This document shows positions 15,183 to 27,904 of a stretch of 64,000 nt of DNA, one piece after another. The stretch covers positions 27,477,247 through 27,541,246 of the forward strand of contig NC_069135.1 in assembly GCF_026914265.1 (NCBI RefSeq). Direction: 5' to 3'. Position 1 is the first letter of the stretch. Every line of letters begins with the position of its first letter. The stretch comes from Mya arenaria. Its lineage: Eukaryota > Mollusca > Bivalvia > Myida > Myidae. The notes under the pieces are model-generated. The model made no database searches. It was not told the origin of the DNA and worked only from the letters and a program-made list of their open reading frames with translations. The position numbers were made by a program, and so were the translations under genes.

Positions 15183-15995
15183 AAAAAGCCACACACATGT
15201 AAAGAAAATGCTTAAACCTAAGGTATGTGAACAATTCTCACGAAAATCCAGATTTTTACGTTGTCAACACTAATGTCTAGCAAGTTATGCAAGTTCTAGA
15301 CGATCAGATATTAAATTTTATTCAGAACTTTTACCTTTAGAACAACTCATGGCCATTCCTATGTGGAACTCCATTCTCCAATTTTTTTAATTCACTCGTA
15401 TAAACCTCTAAAAATGAAAAATAAGAAACCATACTCACTGTTTACATCCATATTCCACTCATTGGCACTATAACGGAAGACGCGTTGGAGCATTTTCACC
15501 ACATAACAAAACGTTATGGCTCCAATGATTACCCGGCGTGTGATAAACATAGCTGTACTAGGATATATGAATATTACTTTCATTTCGCAAGTGCATTGCT
15601 AGTGTCAAGTCAATTAAATGAAACTAGACAGTGGCCGAGGACAGTTCACTATTTGTAGTAGTTAAATTAAATAAGGTCAACATATTTCCAATTTCTGCAT
15701 AATTATCTATTTCTCTCGGTTTCTCACCGAAATTTAACTTTGAGACTTCGGGTTGCTTAAAATTTACATGACATTGCAATCTTATAAATGTATTTCAATA
15801 AAGAAGTAGTTTAATTCGCACTTTTTAAAGCGCATAACACCATACGTCCCTTGAGTAACTGTGCGCATTAATTGTTTTAACAGTTCATGTCAAAAAGAAG
15901 GTCTGATGATACCTGATTTCGATTCACGGTTGTGAAGTCTGTAGACCTTTAGCCTCAAATTTTTAATCAAGGATGTCGATCTATTCTGATCTGAT
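15183..15995. other. Intergenic, nothing seen
   Basis: AT-rich sequence with short chance ORFs on the minus strand and no motif or repeat that I can support. Confidence 0.4.
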
Positions 15996-15999
15996 TAGC

Positions 16000-17530
16000 T
16001 AATTCATTTTTATATCTAACATAAACATGTGGCTAAGGAATATAGCACTTACAACTTGTTGTCAGTTATACCAACTGTTTGTCACTTTCTTCATATAATT
16101 ACATTTTTACATATTTAAGCACTTACCTCTGTCTAAATTATAAACACACTCACACACAATGAAATCACTGATATCAAGTCGCCTAATGTGCTAAAATGGA
16201 GTCCAGGGTATGTAAGACTTTCCTCCAAACAGTCCTGCATTGAGAAAGGACTTCCCTCAAGGCTGTCCAAATATTTCTGCTCGTTTCCACGTAGACAAAG
16301 CTCCTTTGATTCCAATGTTGGGCCTTTCTTTTTCTGGAATAAAAATCATGGGATATAGTGAAAGTATTTGTGATCAAGCTATATAAACAACATTTCCATA
16401 CTGTTAACCCAGCTTATAATGAAATCATAGGAACATTTTGATATCTTTGTTTTGTATCCATAATTTGTTATATCCGTTTAACTAACAATTTCCATATAAA
16501 AGATATTTGAACAGCAAACTAAAATATACCAAACATAATTAAAACAAATACAGTCTGTGTAATAATGTATAGGGATTTGATTATTACTATTTTTCATTCA
16601 ATAGAAAAAACCTGGTCTTTGCAAAGTTGAGCATATGTGGCTATAGATATTGTGCATACCGTATGTTTCTTTAGATATTATGTAGATGTGTCCATACATA
16701 TTTGTCTAATACAACCTAAACAAAGTTCAATGTAAAAATGCATATTCATACTGAAACAGATGCTTTTTAATTTTCTTATGGGACAGTTTAATTTGCGAGC
16801 TAATCTTAAATACCTGATACATGGACACCCTTTCAAAGTTGAGGCTCCAACAATCCCTGTAAATAAAGATATTAGCACAACTTATTAATCAACATATACA
16901 TGAAAGATAGATTCTTAAAACAGAAAAAATGTTTTGTATATGTTATAAGTTTTAAACTAGTGGAAAGAAACTGCACGCTTAAAATCTTTGTTGGCATCCA
17001 AATAAAAGATATGTTGCGTGTTTTTCACGATACATACTTGCAAACCTTTGTTGGAATCTTATTAAGTATAAGGTGCGTATTTAACATGATACATATTTGC
17101 AAGCCTTTGTCAGCATTTTGATAAAGCATATGTTGCATGTTTTTAAATATACGTACTTGCAAGCCTTTGTCGGCATTTTATCAAAGCAGATGGTGCGTGT
17201 TTTGCATTGTTTACACTTGAAGAACCGCTGTGTTCCTTTACTCTTCACAAAATTGTGGTGCTCTTTCTTGCACCGATAATAAAGGCTCCTGCTCCGATAC
17301 TTACACTGTAATTGAACATTTATGCACAACTTTCATACCTGATCAAAATAATGACTGAAATAGTCTATCTGCCATTTGTTCTCTCTATTCCAGCTTGCCA
17401 AAACACAGCCCTTTAAGTATAGCCTTAGCCTAATATAGGGGCAGTTTAAGGGGTTGTCAGCCTGCAGCCTTAACCTCAGAAAATAATGAAACAATAAAGA
17501 ACAATGTGAAATCAAGCAATAAGCAATCTG
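16000..17530 (-). pseudogene. Duplicated 3' end of MCM10 (last three exons)
   Basis: Exons and introns match the MCM10 3' end at about 37180-39415 in the same orientation. Copied exons are 17305-17157 (zinc-ribbon exon, 149 bases as in the parent, fully open), 16856-16814 (43 bases, open) and the last exon from about 16336. Splice sites are kept (GTACGT and GTATTT donors). Because introns came along, this is a DNA-level duplication, not a retrocopy. The parent exon at 39016-39129 is missing, and only a degraded relic lies at about 17380-17440. The last exon has lost a base within a G run relative to the parent, so the ending changes and runs on to a stop at 16133-16135. DCGSF of the parent has become DCWSL. 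No 5' part or promoter of its own is visible. Pseudogene is the safest reading, though three exons remain translatable. Confidence 0.85.
16975..17156 (-). repeat. Tandem partial copies of the zinc-ribbon exon 3' end (duplicate locus)
   Basis: Three units of about 60 bases (around 16977, 17036 and 17097) follow the duplicated zinc-ribbon exon on the minus strand. Each resembles that exon's last ~55 bases, encoding a K-T-x-x-I-C-F-x-K-M-x-T-K-A-C-K type string. At least one unit keeps a CAA|GTATGT donor-like end. Confidence 0.75.
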
Positions 17531-19740
17531 GCCGTTGTTTAAAAATGTTAGACCCCTTTAAACATAGTCAACAGAAAAAAAATATTATTTTAATTCTTGT
17601 TTAATGATAAACGTCACTTAATTAGATATAGCATTATTCTTCGGGATTTCCCTATTACTCCGACGTGAAAGCATAGTCCGTCCGCAAAAGTATAAATAGC
17701 TATGCTGTAAAATCTTCTTTTGTTCTGGTGGCCATTATGTAAAACACACAGTCCCCTTTTAAGATTAAGGACGGGGTCCATCTGACCATTCTAGGTTCAG
17801 ACTTGCTTTTAAATGACAATTCAGCAGCTTTGTACGAAGTCATGCATCTTGGCTCACCTGTTTGCCTTAAAATGTGAGAAGTATTTGAAACTTTACAAAA
17901 TATATCTATGGCTACACTAAACTTAGGCTGGGTTTTATTATATATTGTTCAATGCAAGGCATCTTTTGGCATATCGACCGCCTAAAGGTATTTTTGAGGG
18001 CGTTATAGGATCATATTACGGCCCTAGATGTACCATTTCGGCGGCTTCGATGTGCCAAGATAGTTTACATAATTAGAAAACCGCCTTACGCAGTCCGGTA
18101 CCGCTGATAACCAGGGTGAACTGCGGACGGTGAATCTTAGTTTAAATATGTTTTTGACTTTGTGATCGGTCATATACTTTGTGAGCATTCGTTACTTTTT
18201 GAAAAATTGTGACTTGCGAACATTCATGATAGGGAAGACATGTATGGTCAAGTTACAAACTCGTCTCCCGTTGTCCTTAAAAAGACGTGCATTCTTCTTC
18301 CTAATCTTAGATTAATAATATTTTCATATATAGGCATTATCATTTTTGTACATAATTAATATGTGTAGCCTTTTATAACTTAACTGAGAGTTTGTGCTGT
18401 GTGAAGTTTATATAATAAATACGTACTGTGTTGAAACGTGAATAGTCGTGATTCCAACAGTGGTCATAGTTTAGCTGAATTAGAAGCCGTTGATAATACA
18501 ATATAGCCTGAACCTTTAACAATAGAAACAAGATGTCCGTCAATTATCTGAACTTGCATGATGTATGTCGATAAAGTCTGTAAACAACAGTGAACAGAGA
18601 ATTAGGCTCGCAAACGATATGAAAGGCGTTAAAAAGACATTGCCGGTCTTCGACAAAATCCACCGACCAAAGGTGTCCTCCTACGTTGCTACCGATTGTT
18701 CAAATGGAGGCATTTGTAAGTGATCGTGTATCGACGCCAACAGTTTGGCACACTTAATAAGATCGATGTACATAATACTGACATAACCATAGATAGATAC
18801 AAGATAAAAGAGATACAATAATCTTTATTTAAAGTCGGGTATGTGTTAACAAGAAACATGAGCTCAATGAGCTATATTCCAATATAAATAACCCACGTAC
18901 ATAGCATATTAAAACCAATAAAAATGAGCTAGTGACCTGGAAATAAACGCGTATATGTTAAAATGATCAAATATTGGAACAAGTATTTACAAAAAACCGT
19001 TTGATATCTTATGCATGCATACAATTGCAAATAGTAGATTGGATTAGAGCATTGAAAACAGTGATAACATTAACAATACTTATGTGAACAACTTGTTTTC
19101 AAGTTTCCCAGCTGTACGGGCAATCCGCACGGTTCCGCTAGTTGACATACCACTGTTAAACGGTAAGTTCTTTCAAGAGTTTAAATTTAAAAATCGTAAA
19201 CGTTGAAATAGCAAAATTGTAAGTAGCAATATATAAGTAGCAATATATACATAGGAATAACAGCATTGTACATTGATTTGTAGTTGTAATTTACTTATAA
19301 TGAATCTAGCTTGATAGGAAAAAAACTTTGGAAAGTATTGCTTAGATGAGGTATTATATTTATCATGTAATTATGATACTATTTTGCTGATATTATAAAA
19401 AAACAGTTGTATACAAAGAAACCACCCAAACCTCTAGCGGGCGAATGTCCTGAGAATATCAGCACCTACCACTGTGTAAGAATGTTAATTGAAAATGTAA
19501 AGTCGTAACACCTAAACAAAAAAACTCGCAAAAAGAAAAAAAATCAAGTTTGTGTATGTGATCGACGGATGTTATATAAATTTGAAACCATCATTAATAG
19601 ATGTAAGCCCATTTTATTTAATTTGATTGTTATTTTATGTTGATGAAAACAAACACGTCCATAATAAGTTCGATGATAATCAGATTTTATTCCTTTTATT
19701 CTTACGCAGTTGCGTAATACCGAGAAAAGTGTCACTAAAG
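17531..19740. other. Intergenic, nothing supported
   Basis: AT-rich with a slightly GC-richer stretch at about 17930-18130. No protein family, RNA gene or repeat boundary can be supported on either strand. Confidence 0.35.
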
Positions 19741-19926
19741 TAAGCTATCTCTTAACAAAAGACATATACACGGTGCGCCATTTATCATACTATGTCCACG
19801 TTGCAGCTGTCTAGGTTTATCCAGCAAATAGATGTCCTTTGAGCACAAAAGCCAGTTTATCATTCGATCGGCATAATCCTGAGAAATATAGGAAGAAAAA
19901 ATCTTATATTCTGTAATATTATGCAC
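19738..19926 (-). pseudogene. Possible TIR-domain remnant
   Basis: The minus-strand frame reads EYKIFSSYISQDYADRM, then LLDKPRQLQRGHSMI, then ICLLLRDSLL. It aligns position by position with the TIR exon at 24.6-25.06 kb (DYHVFVCHVNENVHEV; CYDERDFTAGRSIL; HMLFVLSEDF), with box 1 and a box-2-like loop at the right distance. The box 2 RD is not kept, about six residues are missing after it, and the frame ends at 19735. It may be a decayed paralogue or a downstream exon of another TIR gene. The match rests on my own alignment of about 60 residues. Confidence 0.35.
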
Positions 19927-21169
19927 AACACACAGGTAATCTACAAATCAATCCTGTAATATTTCAGCAAATACCTGGGGTAAGAGAGATGAAGCGCACG
20001 CAAGCTTAAAACCGCAGTTTAATTAAATTTTTTCTGGAGATATAACAATTATAATTATGATTCAGAGTTTTGTTTGTTTCTTAATTATGCAAGCATGTGT
20101 ATCACATACATTAAGCGTTTCTCCTTCACGGCGCCGTTTTTGAAACTCCTCCCTTTGTTCACACTTTCGGATAAAAAGATCCTGAAAATAAGTCTTACGT
20201 CAGTAAAGATGTTTATAATGTTCAGTATCGCGTTATATTCCTTGAATTTGTGTTTTGAACTATGTAGTTCTGACGACAAACGCACACAGTGACATCCATT
20301 TGTTTCAACGTAATGGATGTCACCCAATGTATTTAAAAAGTCAGGGACGGATCAAGAATTAAACGTTAGACGGGATCAACCTGGTTGTTGTACTAGGAGT
20401 CTCTGTTGTTTTAAATTTGTAGGGGTATTTTGGACCTTTCAAAAGAATATTTTGACTAATCATAGACCTAAATGATACATCCTGGTGTAATAAATCAAAG
20501 AATGTATTCCATATCGTCGGGCTTGCATGATCTGATTATTAAAATACCGGATCAGCATATGTTTGTCAGAGGTAGAACTGTATATTCATGTTTAATTACC
20601 TTGCATCTCCTCAAGTTGATAACGATTATCTTCATTGTCGCCGTTGACCAAACGATATGCTATGAACGAATTGAGGAAAATAACTTAGATGTTAAAATTA
20701 ACTATCGTTTTGACAGTTTATTTGGTTTAAAATTGCAATGCATTCGAAAAAAATATTTAAAATACACAATAAAATACGATCCAACTAAAATAGATTTAAC
20801 TATCAAGAAGACAAAATGGTTACTTTCAATTTGAGACAAAGGATTGCCTTTCAGGGTAAACAGGAAGTACTTTTACAGAAGTAAGACGTGCTTTTGAAAG
20901 ACCAAGAAGAATTAACTTTATTGAAATCTAATAAGATTCAATAATGCAATGAAAACTTGAGTTATCACATAAGTGACAAATGCTCCCGAATGCCGCCTGG
21001 GCACAGAAATGGTAAACTCATTCTTTGAAAAGAGGCAATAAATCCGTCAAACATTTGTGGATTTTAGCTAAAGTAGAACTGAACCTGTATTATAAAGTGC
21101 TTAATAAGAATATAAATATTTTTTAAATACATTGCATCTGTCAAAAATTGTATTCTAAACGCCATGAAT
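19927..21169. other. Intergenic, nothing supported
   Basis: Short ORFs in several frames, all AT-driven. No motif is recognised. Confidence 0.35.
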
Positions 21170-22095
21170 TTCTGCAGAAAATGAAAAGTTCCAACGGCAA
21201 TTTATCTGTAATTAGTCAAGAAATAGTTATGATTCTCATACAATGCACTTTCTATTATTGTGCATAACTTCTGGACGTTGTTTTATAAAAAAATCATCCA
21301 GTTGTTTTAATGTAATGCTCCGAACGAGAAAAAGTTACAATGAAAAAATAAATATAATTCAGTTATTTTCTAAAATGAGTTATAGTTCCATTACACTGCA
21401 CTTTCAATCATTGAGCTTTACTATGATGCTTGTTTCAATTCCATTTTGTAGTTTGGAAGTTATTATCCGGACAAAATTTTGCAAAAAGGAAGCAATAATT
21501 CTGTTATTATTACAGTTTTTGTTTTTATACACTACCGTTATTTTCATTGTGTTTTACTATTGTACAAAGTTTAATTAAATTCCATTCTGAAGTTTTAGAG
21601 TTATTGTCCTGACAAAATTTTGATAAAGAGTGCAACAACTCTGTAATTAGCAGTGATACAGTTATACTATAATAGCTATCATACACTGCACATCCTTTCA
21701 TTGTGCGTTACCATAAGATGAATTTAAATTAAATTCCATCCAGTATTTTTGTAAGTAATACTTCGGATATGAAAACAGAAGCAAAGGGCAATTACTCTGT
21801 AATTTACTGAAAAGGGTTACGTTATCACACTTTACTTCATTGTGCGTGGCCATAGTATGAAATTTATTATTATAACATCCATTTATTTTTAAGTTATGCT
21901 TCGGAAAAATATAACCAAGGGCAATAAGGCTGCAATAAAATGGAATGAAGCTTTGTAACTAGCTAAATAGAGGTATGGTTCCTGTACACTGCACTTCCTC
22001 ACATTATGTTCATTATACCATTACATGAAGTTTGATTAATGCCATCCACTAGTTTGCACGTAATGTTCCGGATAAGAAAAAATGCAATGGACCGA
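21170..22095 (+). repeat. Diverged tandem repeat, about 130-170 base period
   Basis: About six degenerate units share the ordered blocks gcaat-a-ctctgtaatta, gttat-gtt, a-tgcactt-c-cattgtgc, ccatccagta-tttt and ttatgctccgga-aa-aaaa. Unit starts lie near 21195, 21340, 21490, 21635, 21790 and 21930. I recognise this kind of unit as a common dispersed minisatellite of bivalves. ORFs inside it are not genes. Confidence 0.8.
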
Positions 22096-22557
22096 TCGAG
22101 AGCCTACCAACCCAGGTAGACTTCAATATACCCACTTCTAACTTCTTTTGTTGGGATATAACTACAGGGACGAGCTCAAAAGTGAAAAATTTCATATAAA
22201 TATATATTTAAGTCATGTGGCAACAAAAAATATTAGTTTAAATAAATTCCCTGCATTATTAAATAATATTTTAGTACGAGCATCAATATTAACCATCCTA
22301 TTTAATGATAAAACATTTAAGGATACTGTCGACTGGAAGACAACGATCGCATCTTTATCTTGGCAGTTTCTATTAAAACTCCACAGTTGTCGTTGAACTG
22401 CCTTGGTTGCCTGAAATTTTAAATTAGTGTATAGAATCGAAGGTATTATTAAAGTGCTTGTCTTTTTGTTATGTAATAAAAGAGCTTGGTCGGCTACTAT
22501 ATGACTGTCTGTAAAATGAATTGATTTTAAACTTTCAAAGTAGACGTAATTAATAAA

Positions 22558-22650
22558 AAAGACCGAGGTTTCAGTAAGTCGAACCTACGACAAAATTATT
22601 ATGCTCTATGTAAGTAATTCCGGACGCTAACCACTGCGCTTTTGAGGACT
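22558..22650 (-). repeat. tRNA-derived SINE head
   Basis: On the minus strand the sequence has an A-box-like GCAGTGGTTAGCGTCCGG and, about 40 bases on, a B-box-like GTAGGTTCGACTT, the internal RNA polymerase III promoter plan of tRNA-derived SINEs. It does not fold as a clean tRNA in my reading. Confidence 0.55.
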
Positions 22651-22998
22651 ACACAATACGTAAAAGTGTGCTTAATGACTATCTGGCCTGGAAATGTGTT
22701 GTTACAAACACTTCTAATTTGTAATAAAACTCAATTATATTTGGTCCAAAAATCAAAAATAATTGCATCTATCAAACGTGATAGTGTCCGTTTTATCGTT
22801 TTAGACAAAAAGATTTCATTCTGGCTGCGCTCTCACTTAGGATTCGTCTTTTTTTCTGAAGAATGTTAACAATGGAGACTATATTTGTAATGTGTTAGAA
22901 TGATAGAGAGCAATACGCTGACAGGTTCGGTGTAAAAAAATAATACAGTATTGTTTACTTCAAACTAAACAAACGTGGTATTCTTCTGTAAATATTAC

Positions 22999-25058
22999 CT
23001 AAATATGTAAAAGTGAAATTACCTTTACCATCAAGTTTACATTTTTTGTTTGTTTTTTCCAACAGCAACATCCCATAGATAATATAGTCGCAACTACAGG
23101 GCTTATAACACTAACAAGCAAGATCGCAAACCCTCCTGAAGCACTGTCCGTTCTTGAAGTATCAAGCATTGTGTAGACCATAAACATCATTACAGCCAGA
23201 GACAACATCAAATATAAAACGAGGAGCAAACATGTTATATGTGGAAAAAAGTCGTAGATGTGAATGTTTTTCATAAAGTACGACTCTTTTACGATGCTCT
23301 CGAGTTCGTTTATATCTTCTTCTGTAAGCTGAAATATTACATCGTATAACATCTTTTTAGGCATTTGCAAAACACACGTTTCTATTCAAAAACGACAACA
23401 ATCATTGGTTTATAAATGTTTCAATATCAGGTTATATACCTTAGTCTTCCGAGAAATTTCAAGCCTTTCATCTGGGGTACATCTCATTTCATATTTCGGC
23501 ATCGATAGGCATCCAGATTGAATTGACATTGAAATTGAAATCATCTTACCGCTGTCATCTACAATACTCGTACACGTAATAATGTTATAAATGTATTGTT
23601 CTATAAAATAATTGTAATATCGGTATTGTTCACAAGGATCTGATATGTTTTATATTGCTTGTGTAAACTGTTTATATCAAGTGTGTTAACTGTTATTTTT
23701 GCTTTAAGTCGTAAGTATAAGTGCGCGCTTTTCAGAGATAAAATACTGTTAGAGATTTTGTGAAAAACAGCGTATATATATATTGAGCTGTCCTCAAATT
23801 TGACTGCAAAAGAAAGAGTAAAAGCATCAACTTCAAGACCTGTATTTTAAATCAAGTGTAGAAACTTCGGTTTAATCAAAACTAAGTGCCTCACTCTTGA
23901 TTCAGAAAATTATGTCAAAGAGTAATTTGGTCTTAGAAAAAGATATCTGTCCGTTCGTGAAAAGAAATTTTAAACACAAATTACTGTTAATTAGGGAAAT
24001 GGCAATTCCTTGATTGCTTCCAATGAACAAGAATTCACATAACTACACTGTAAACGTATAAATAACGAGGCTATTAACTTACCTGCTTTCATCTGTGTTT
24101 TAAGCCCTACAACATAGAAATAAATAGCATGTCTAACATATGGTAAATGATTTCTGCCATTTCGTGTTTTCGCCTTTTCGCGGCGAATGGGGCAAAAATC
24201 CAACACATGGCGGAGAGAATGTGCAAAATGGCGATGCTTCACTTCTTCTGTCGGCATTATAGAAACGGTATCAAAAGGAATCTTACTGCTGTATTTTTCT
24301 GCCTGGCAACAAGCGAGCGTAATTATTTTGCCTTTATTGCTTTGCTTTGCAAAATAGCACATTTTCGAATTCATACCCCGACGCTTGTTGCATTTTTGCT
24401 GGGGGGGGGATTGTCGCCATTTTACCGCGGAAAGGTGTACACAAGATAAAGTAGCAATCAGCCACCATACACTCAGAAAAAGAAAATTCTATAATGTCAT
24501 ATCAACGTTTAAACAATACATAAACCTAACACACTTTGATATTTTATCCTACAATTAGAATAGTTGATCCATTTAAAACAAACAAAATAATTTTGATGTG
24601 CCTAAGATTTAAATCAATGAATATACTTATACTTTACCATTATCAATAACAGCTTCGATAATTTTGTGGTGAACTTTAGTAATATCGTCGTTTTCGCAGT
24701 CGATGTATGTTTTGTTTTTCAGTATCTGAGGTACATCACACGGTTCGATTTTCAGAGGAATAATACTGAAGTCTTCTCTAATTTGCTGATGTATTGCCTC
24801 TTCTAATTCATGTTTTGCAAAGCGACTTTTTGAAAAATCTTCCGACAACACGAAAAGCATATGCACGCTTTCATTGATTTTTTCAAGCATGTTCTCCAAA
24901 ATCGAACGTCCTGCAGTAAAATCTCTTTCATCATAGCAACACTTTACACCTCCTTTTTCTAAATTTGTAACAATCGTACGCACTTCGTGTACGTTTTCGT
25001 TAACGTGGCAGACAAACACATGATAATCCTTTTCGCGTGGCAAATGAGGTATATTCAT
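22999..25058 (-). CDS. TIR-domain protein with two C-terminal membrane segments
   Basis: Four GT-AG exons close to 268 aa: 25058-24638, 24106-24083 (24 bases), 23471-23440 (32 bases) and 23328 to a stop at 22999. The first exon is a TIR domain: box 1 DYHVFVCHVNE (11-21), BB loop YDERDFTAGRSI (42-53) with the RD signature, VLSEDF and IIPLKI strands, and a glutamate in KHELEEA (E84) where NAD-cleaving TIRs such as SARM1 keep theirs. The short exons form a charged linker. The last exon has two hydrophobic segments (about 188-213 and 224-244) then a Cys/Lys-rich tail. TIR domains signal in innate immunity by assembly or NAD hydrolysis. Here the TIR would face the cytosol on a two-pass membrane protein. 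A 9-base microexon with good splice sites may lie at about 23555-23563 and would keep phase. A donor at 23022 could extend the gene to unseen exons. Confidence 0.82.
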
Positions 25059-26285
25059 ATTGCTATTTTCTGTTAAGTTTATTCAGTAGGCAGCCATTTC
25101 GATTTGAATAATCGCGTTATATTTTGAGTATTGATTTTGGACGCCGTTTAAGACTTCATATTGCAATATCTATTATCGGAAATGAAAGAGGATACATGTA
25201 GGTGCACTTTAATATTATTATGACTGGTATAAGTGTTCTATAAAACAAGTTTAAAGTAGTTTTTAAAGTTTGAAAATGGGTCAACTTCGGAAATTTGAAT
25301 GGACTTTTACATTTCTGCTTTTTGTAAGTAATAAAAACGATTGATTTAAAATTCGGTATAGCCAAATGGTATGCATAAGAACTGTTATGTTCACGATAAC
25401 ATAGTTTAAGTCTTTATTTTACAAAGGAGTGTTGAATATTTCGGAGTTACAATTTAAGAATATATTTTACATTGATATCACTATGAAGGATCAGTCGACT
25501 TGTGGCGTTAATGGAACAAAATGAAAATCAAAATGTTGAAAAAAGTTCCTTGTGCGCGTATTATTGTGACTAGTTTCACATATATAGGTATTAATGAAAA
25601 TTTAATTCCCAATAATCATTCTTAAATGCCGTCCAGGCTTTTTTTATGATGTTTAGCCTTGCTAAAACATTGCTAAACATCATTAGTAAAGGCATCAAAT
25701 ATTATTGCTTAAAGGCAGAAGTTAAGAATATATAAGCTATATGGCAACCTAATGCAAAGAATAAAAAGGTAACCTGTATCAATAAATGCAAGATTATATT
25801 AATAAGCTCAATATTAATAATAATGTTATGGGGTTTTTTTTGTTCAGGAAGACAAAATGTATCCTTTTTTATTATGTAAACTATCTTCAAGAATAACATG
25901 GACTGTGGGAATCTAAATGTACCATCCATACGAATACCTCGCAGGGTGAAATTTATTTGTAAAGATTATTCTAAGTGAGGTCTTCAGAAAGCATTCGAAA
26001 TTGCAAGAAGATGGAGTAATTTGATAAACAACAAGTAAAGTCAATGCTATAATTTGATGTCAAACAAAAACAAAACAGCACAAAGAACACAAATTGTGAG
26101 CAAATGTGAGAATACATCACATAGTTAAGATAAATTTTCATTGCGATTCAGAGAATTTTCATGCTAAAAATCACAAACAAAAAATCGCCCACTTAGAATT
26201 ATCCCTGTCTTAGTCAAAACTCATAATCAAATTTCAATATACACTTTTAAAACATTTTACACAGATAAAACAGGTTTTTATTTAT
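25059..26285. other. Space upstream of the TIR gene, nothing supported
   Basis: This should hold the promoter of the TIR gene, but I cannot point to a specific element. Only chance ORFs are seen. Confidence 0.35.
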
Positions 26286-26287
26286 AA

Positions 26288-26937
26288 GCATAATATATCC
26301 TTTATGTGACCTTACATTTTAACATTTTGACATGAAGGTTGGGCCTGACAGGTAGATGACCCATATTGAATAAAGGGCTGATAGTGTCAAAGGTCAAGGT
26401 ATCAGTGACCTTTAGCAGGAACAGGTTATCAAAGCTTGTCCGAGTGATAACACAACAATGTCTGGACCTATGGTAATCAAACTTGACATTGAGGCTGGGC
26501 GTGACCAATAGATGACCCCTATCGATTTAAGGTTTCATCGGGTCATAGGTAAGGTCAAAGGGACCTTGAATGCTAAAAGGTTGTCCGAGGATTACTCGAC
26601 AATGCCTGTAACCATAGCCCTCAAACTTGACTTGGAGGTTGGGCCTGACTAGTAGATGAACTCTATTATTATAAGGGGTCATGAGGTCAAAGGTCAATGT
26701 CACAGTGATCTTGAACACAAACTCGATGCTATCTGGACCTATGGTCATCAATCTTGACATGAAACAATGCCTGAACCTTTAGTCCTGAAACATTACATGG
26801 ATGTTGGGCCTGACCAGTAGATGATCCCTATTGATTTTAGGGGTGACTATTGATTTCATTCAATTGTTCAAATATTCTTGACAACATGGCTCTCAGGTGG
26901 GGGGGGGGGCATAATCTTTGACAAACATCTCTTGTTA
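26288..26937 (-). repeat. GGTCAAGGTCA minisatellite element, reverse orientation
   Basis: Diverged copy of the element at 33.24-34.73 kb, inverted. Its right edge (poly-G, gcataatctttgaca, then aacatctcttgtt) is the reverse complement of the left edge there. It holds about four units with the blocks ggtcatctactggtcaggcc and gacctatggtcat, more decayed than the plus-strand copy. Confidence 0.85.
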
Positions 26938-26939
26938 TT

Positions 26940-27900
26940 TATTGTATGTTAGGGAAATTTCAACATCTCATATCTATGTCATAGTGATCATACTGGTTTG
27001 CTTCTTTGTTGCAATATGTTTTATTCATTGTTAAAAATATGTAAAACATTTTTAAGTTGACTTAAATTTGTAGATAAGAATTAATGGTATAGGTTCAGTT
27101 TAGGTTTTAAAGTTGTTCAAAGAAACTGGAAGACTTGTTCAGCTGTCTAGACAGACATTGTCAAACTATTTGCAGATCAAATTCCATGTGTTTACAAATT
27201 ACCAACTTGGCAATGGTTTATATCATAACATAACATGATATTGGTTTGAAAGAAAATGCTAGTGTTTAGATTTATTTATGTGGAATCAAATATCATCAGT
27301 AAATTCATGCACTAAATGGAACATAATTTATAGTTCTGAATCTCACTGATACATAACACATAGCCCCAAGTATATGTTGATCTAAGATTTCGGGCTTGGA
27401 TGGATTCAGGGCAGGACAATTGCATGTTCATGCAAGAACCGTTTGTTTGTTTTTAAAGTAAATGTATTAATCCCTACACACAAAAACTGTAGTATGGCTT
27501 TACCAGCTCAGATGACATCATGACTTGAGTTAAAATTGCTGCAATTAAAGGCACATCTAGATATCAGAACAATGTTTTAGCAAGTTACAATGAATAACTG
27601 TTGCAAAACAAAAAAAAAATCAGATCTACATGGACGGGTGAAAGTAAATGTACTGTTACACCTGATACATGTTTCTTGGGAATTGAACAAATACTGAGCA
27701 CTCCAAATGTTACGGTACTGTTTCATTCGGAGTGCCAGAGAAGAAAACTTCTGGCTTCTACTTTCAACGTCTTCTTTCTGTATGACACGTTGGACCTAGA
27801 TCGTCAACCTACAACCTTTCGCAACCAATGAGGAACTGAGATATCAGGACAGTTACAGATGACAATAAAAGAATGGCTAACCATGTGTATTTATTGATCC
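26940..27900. other. Intergenic, nothing supported
   Basis: AT-rich spacer. An ORF at 27601-27831 has no recognisable features. Confidence 0.3.
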
Positions 27901-27904
27901 ATCT

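Noticed and set aside
24147-24449. 100-codon plus-strand ORF and 127-codon minus-strand ORF at about 24.0-24.4 kb
   Set aside because: They overlap on opposite strands and lack motifs. Only the 24-base exon at 24083-24106 fits the TIR gene.
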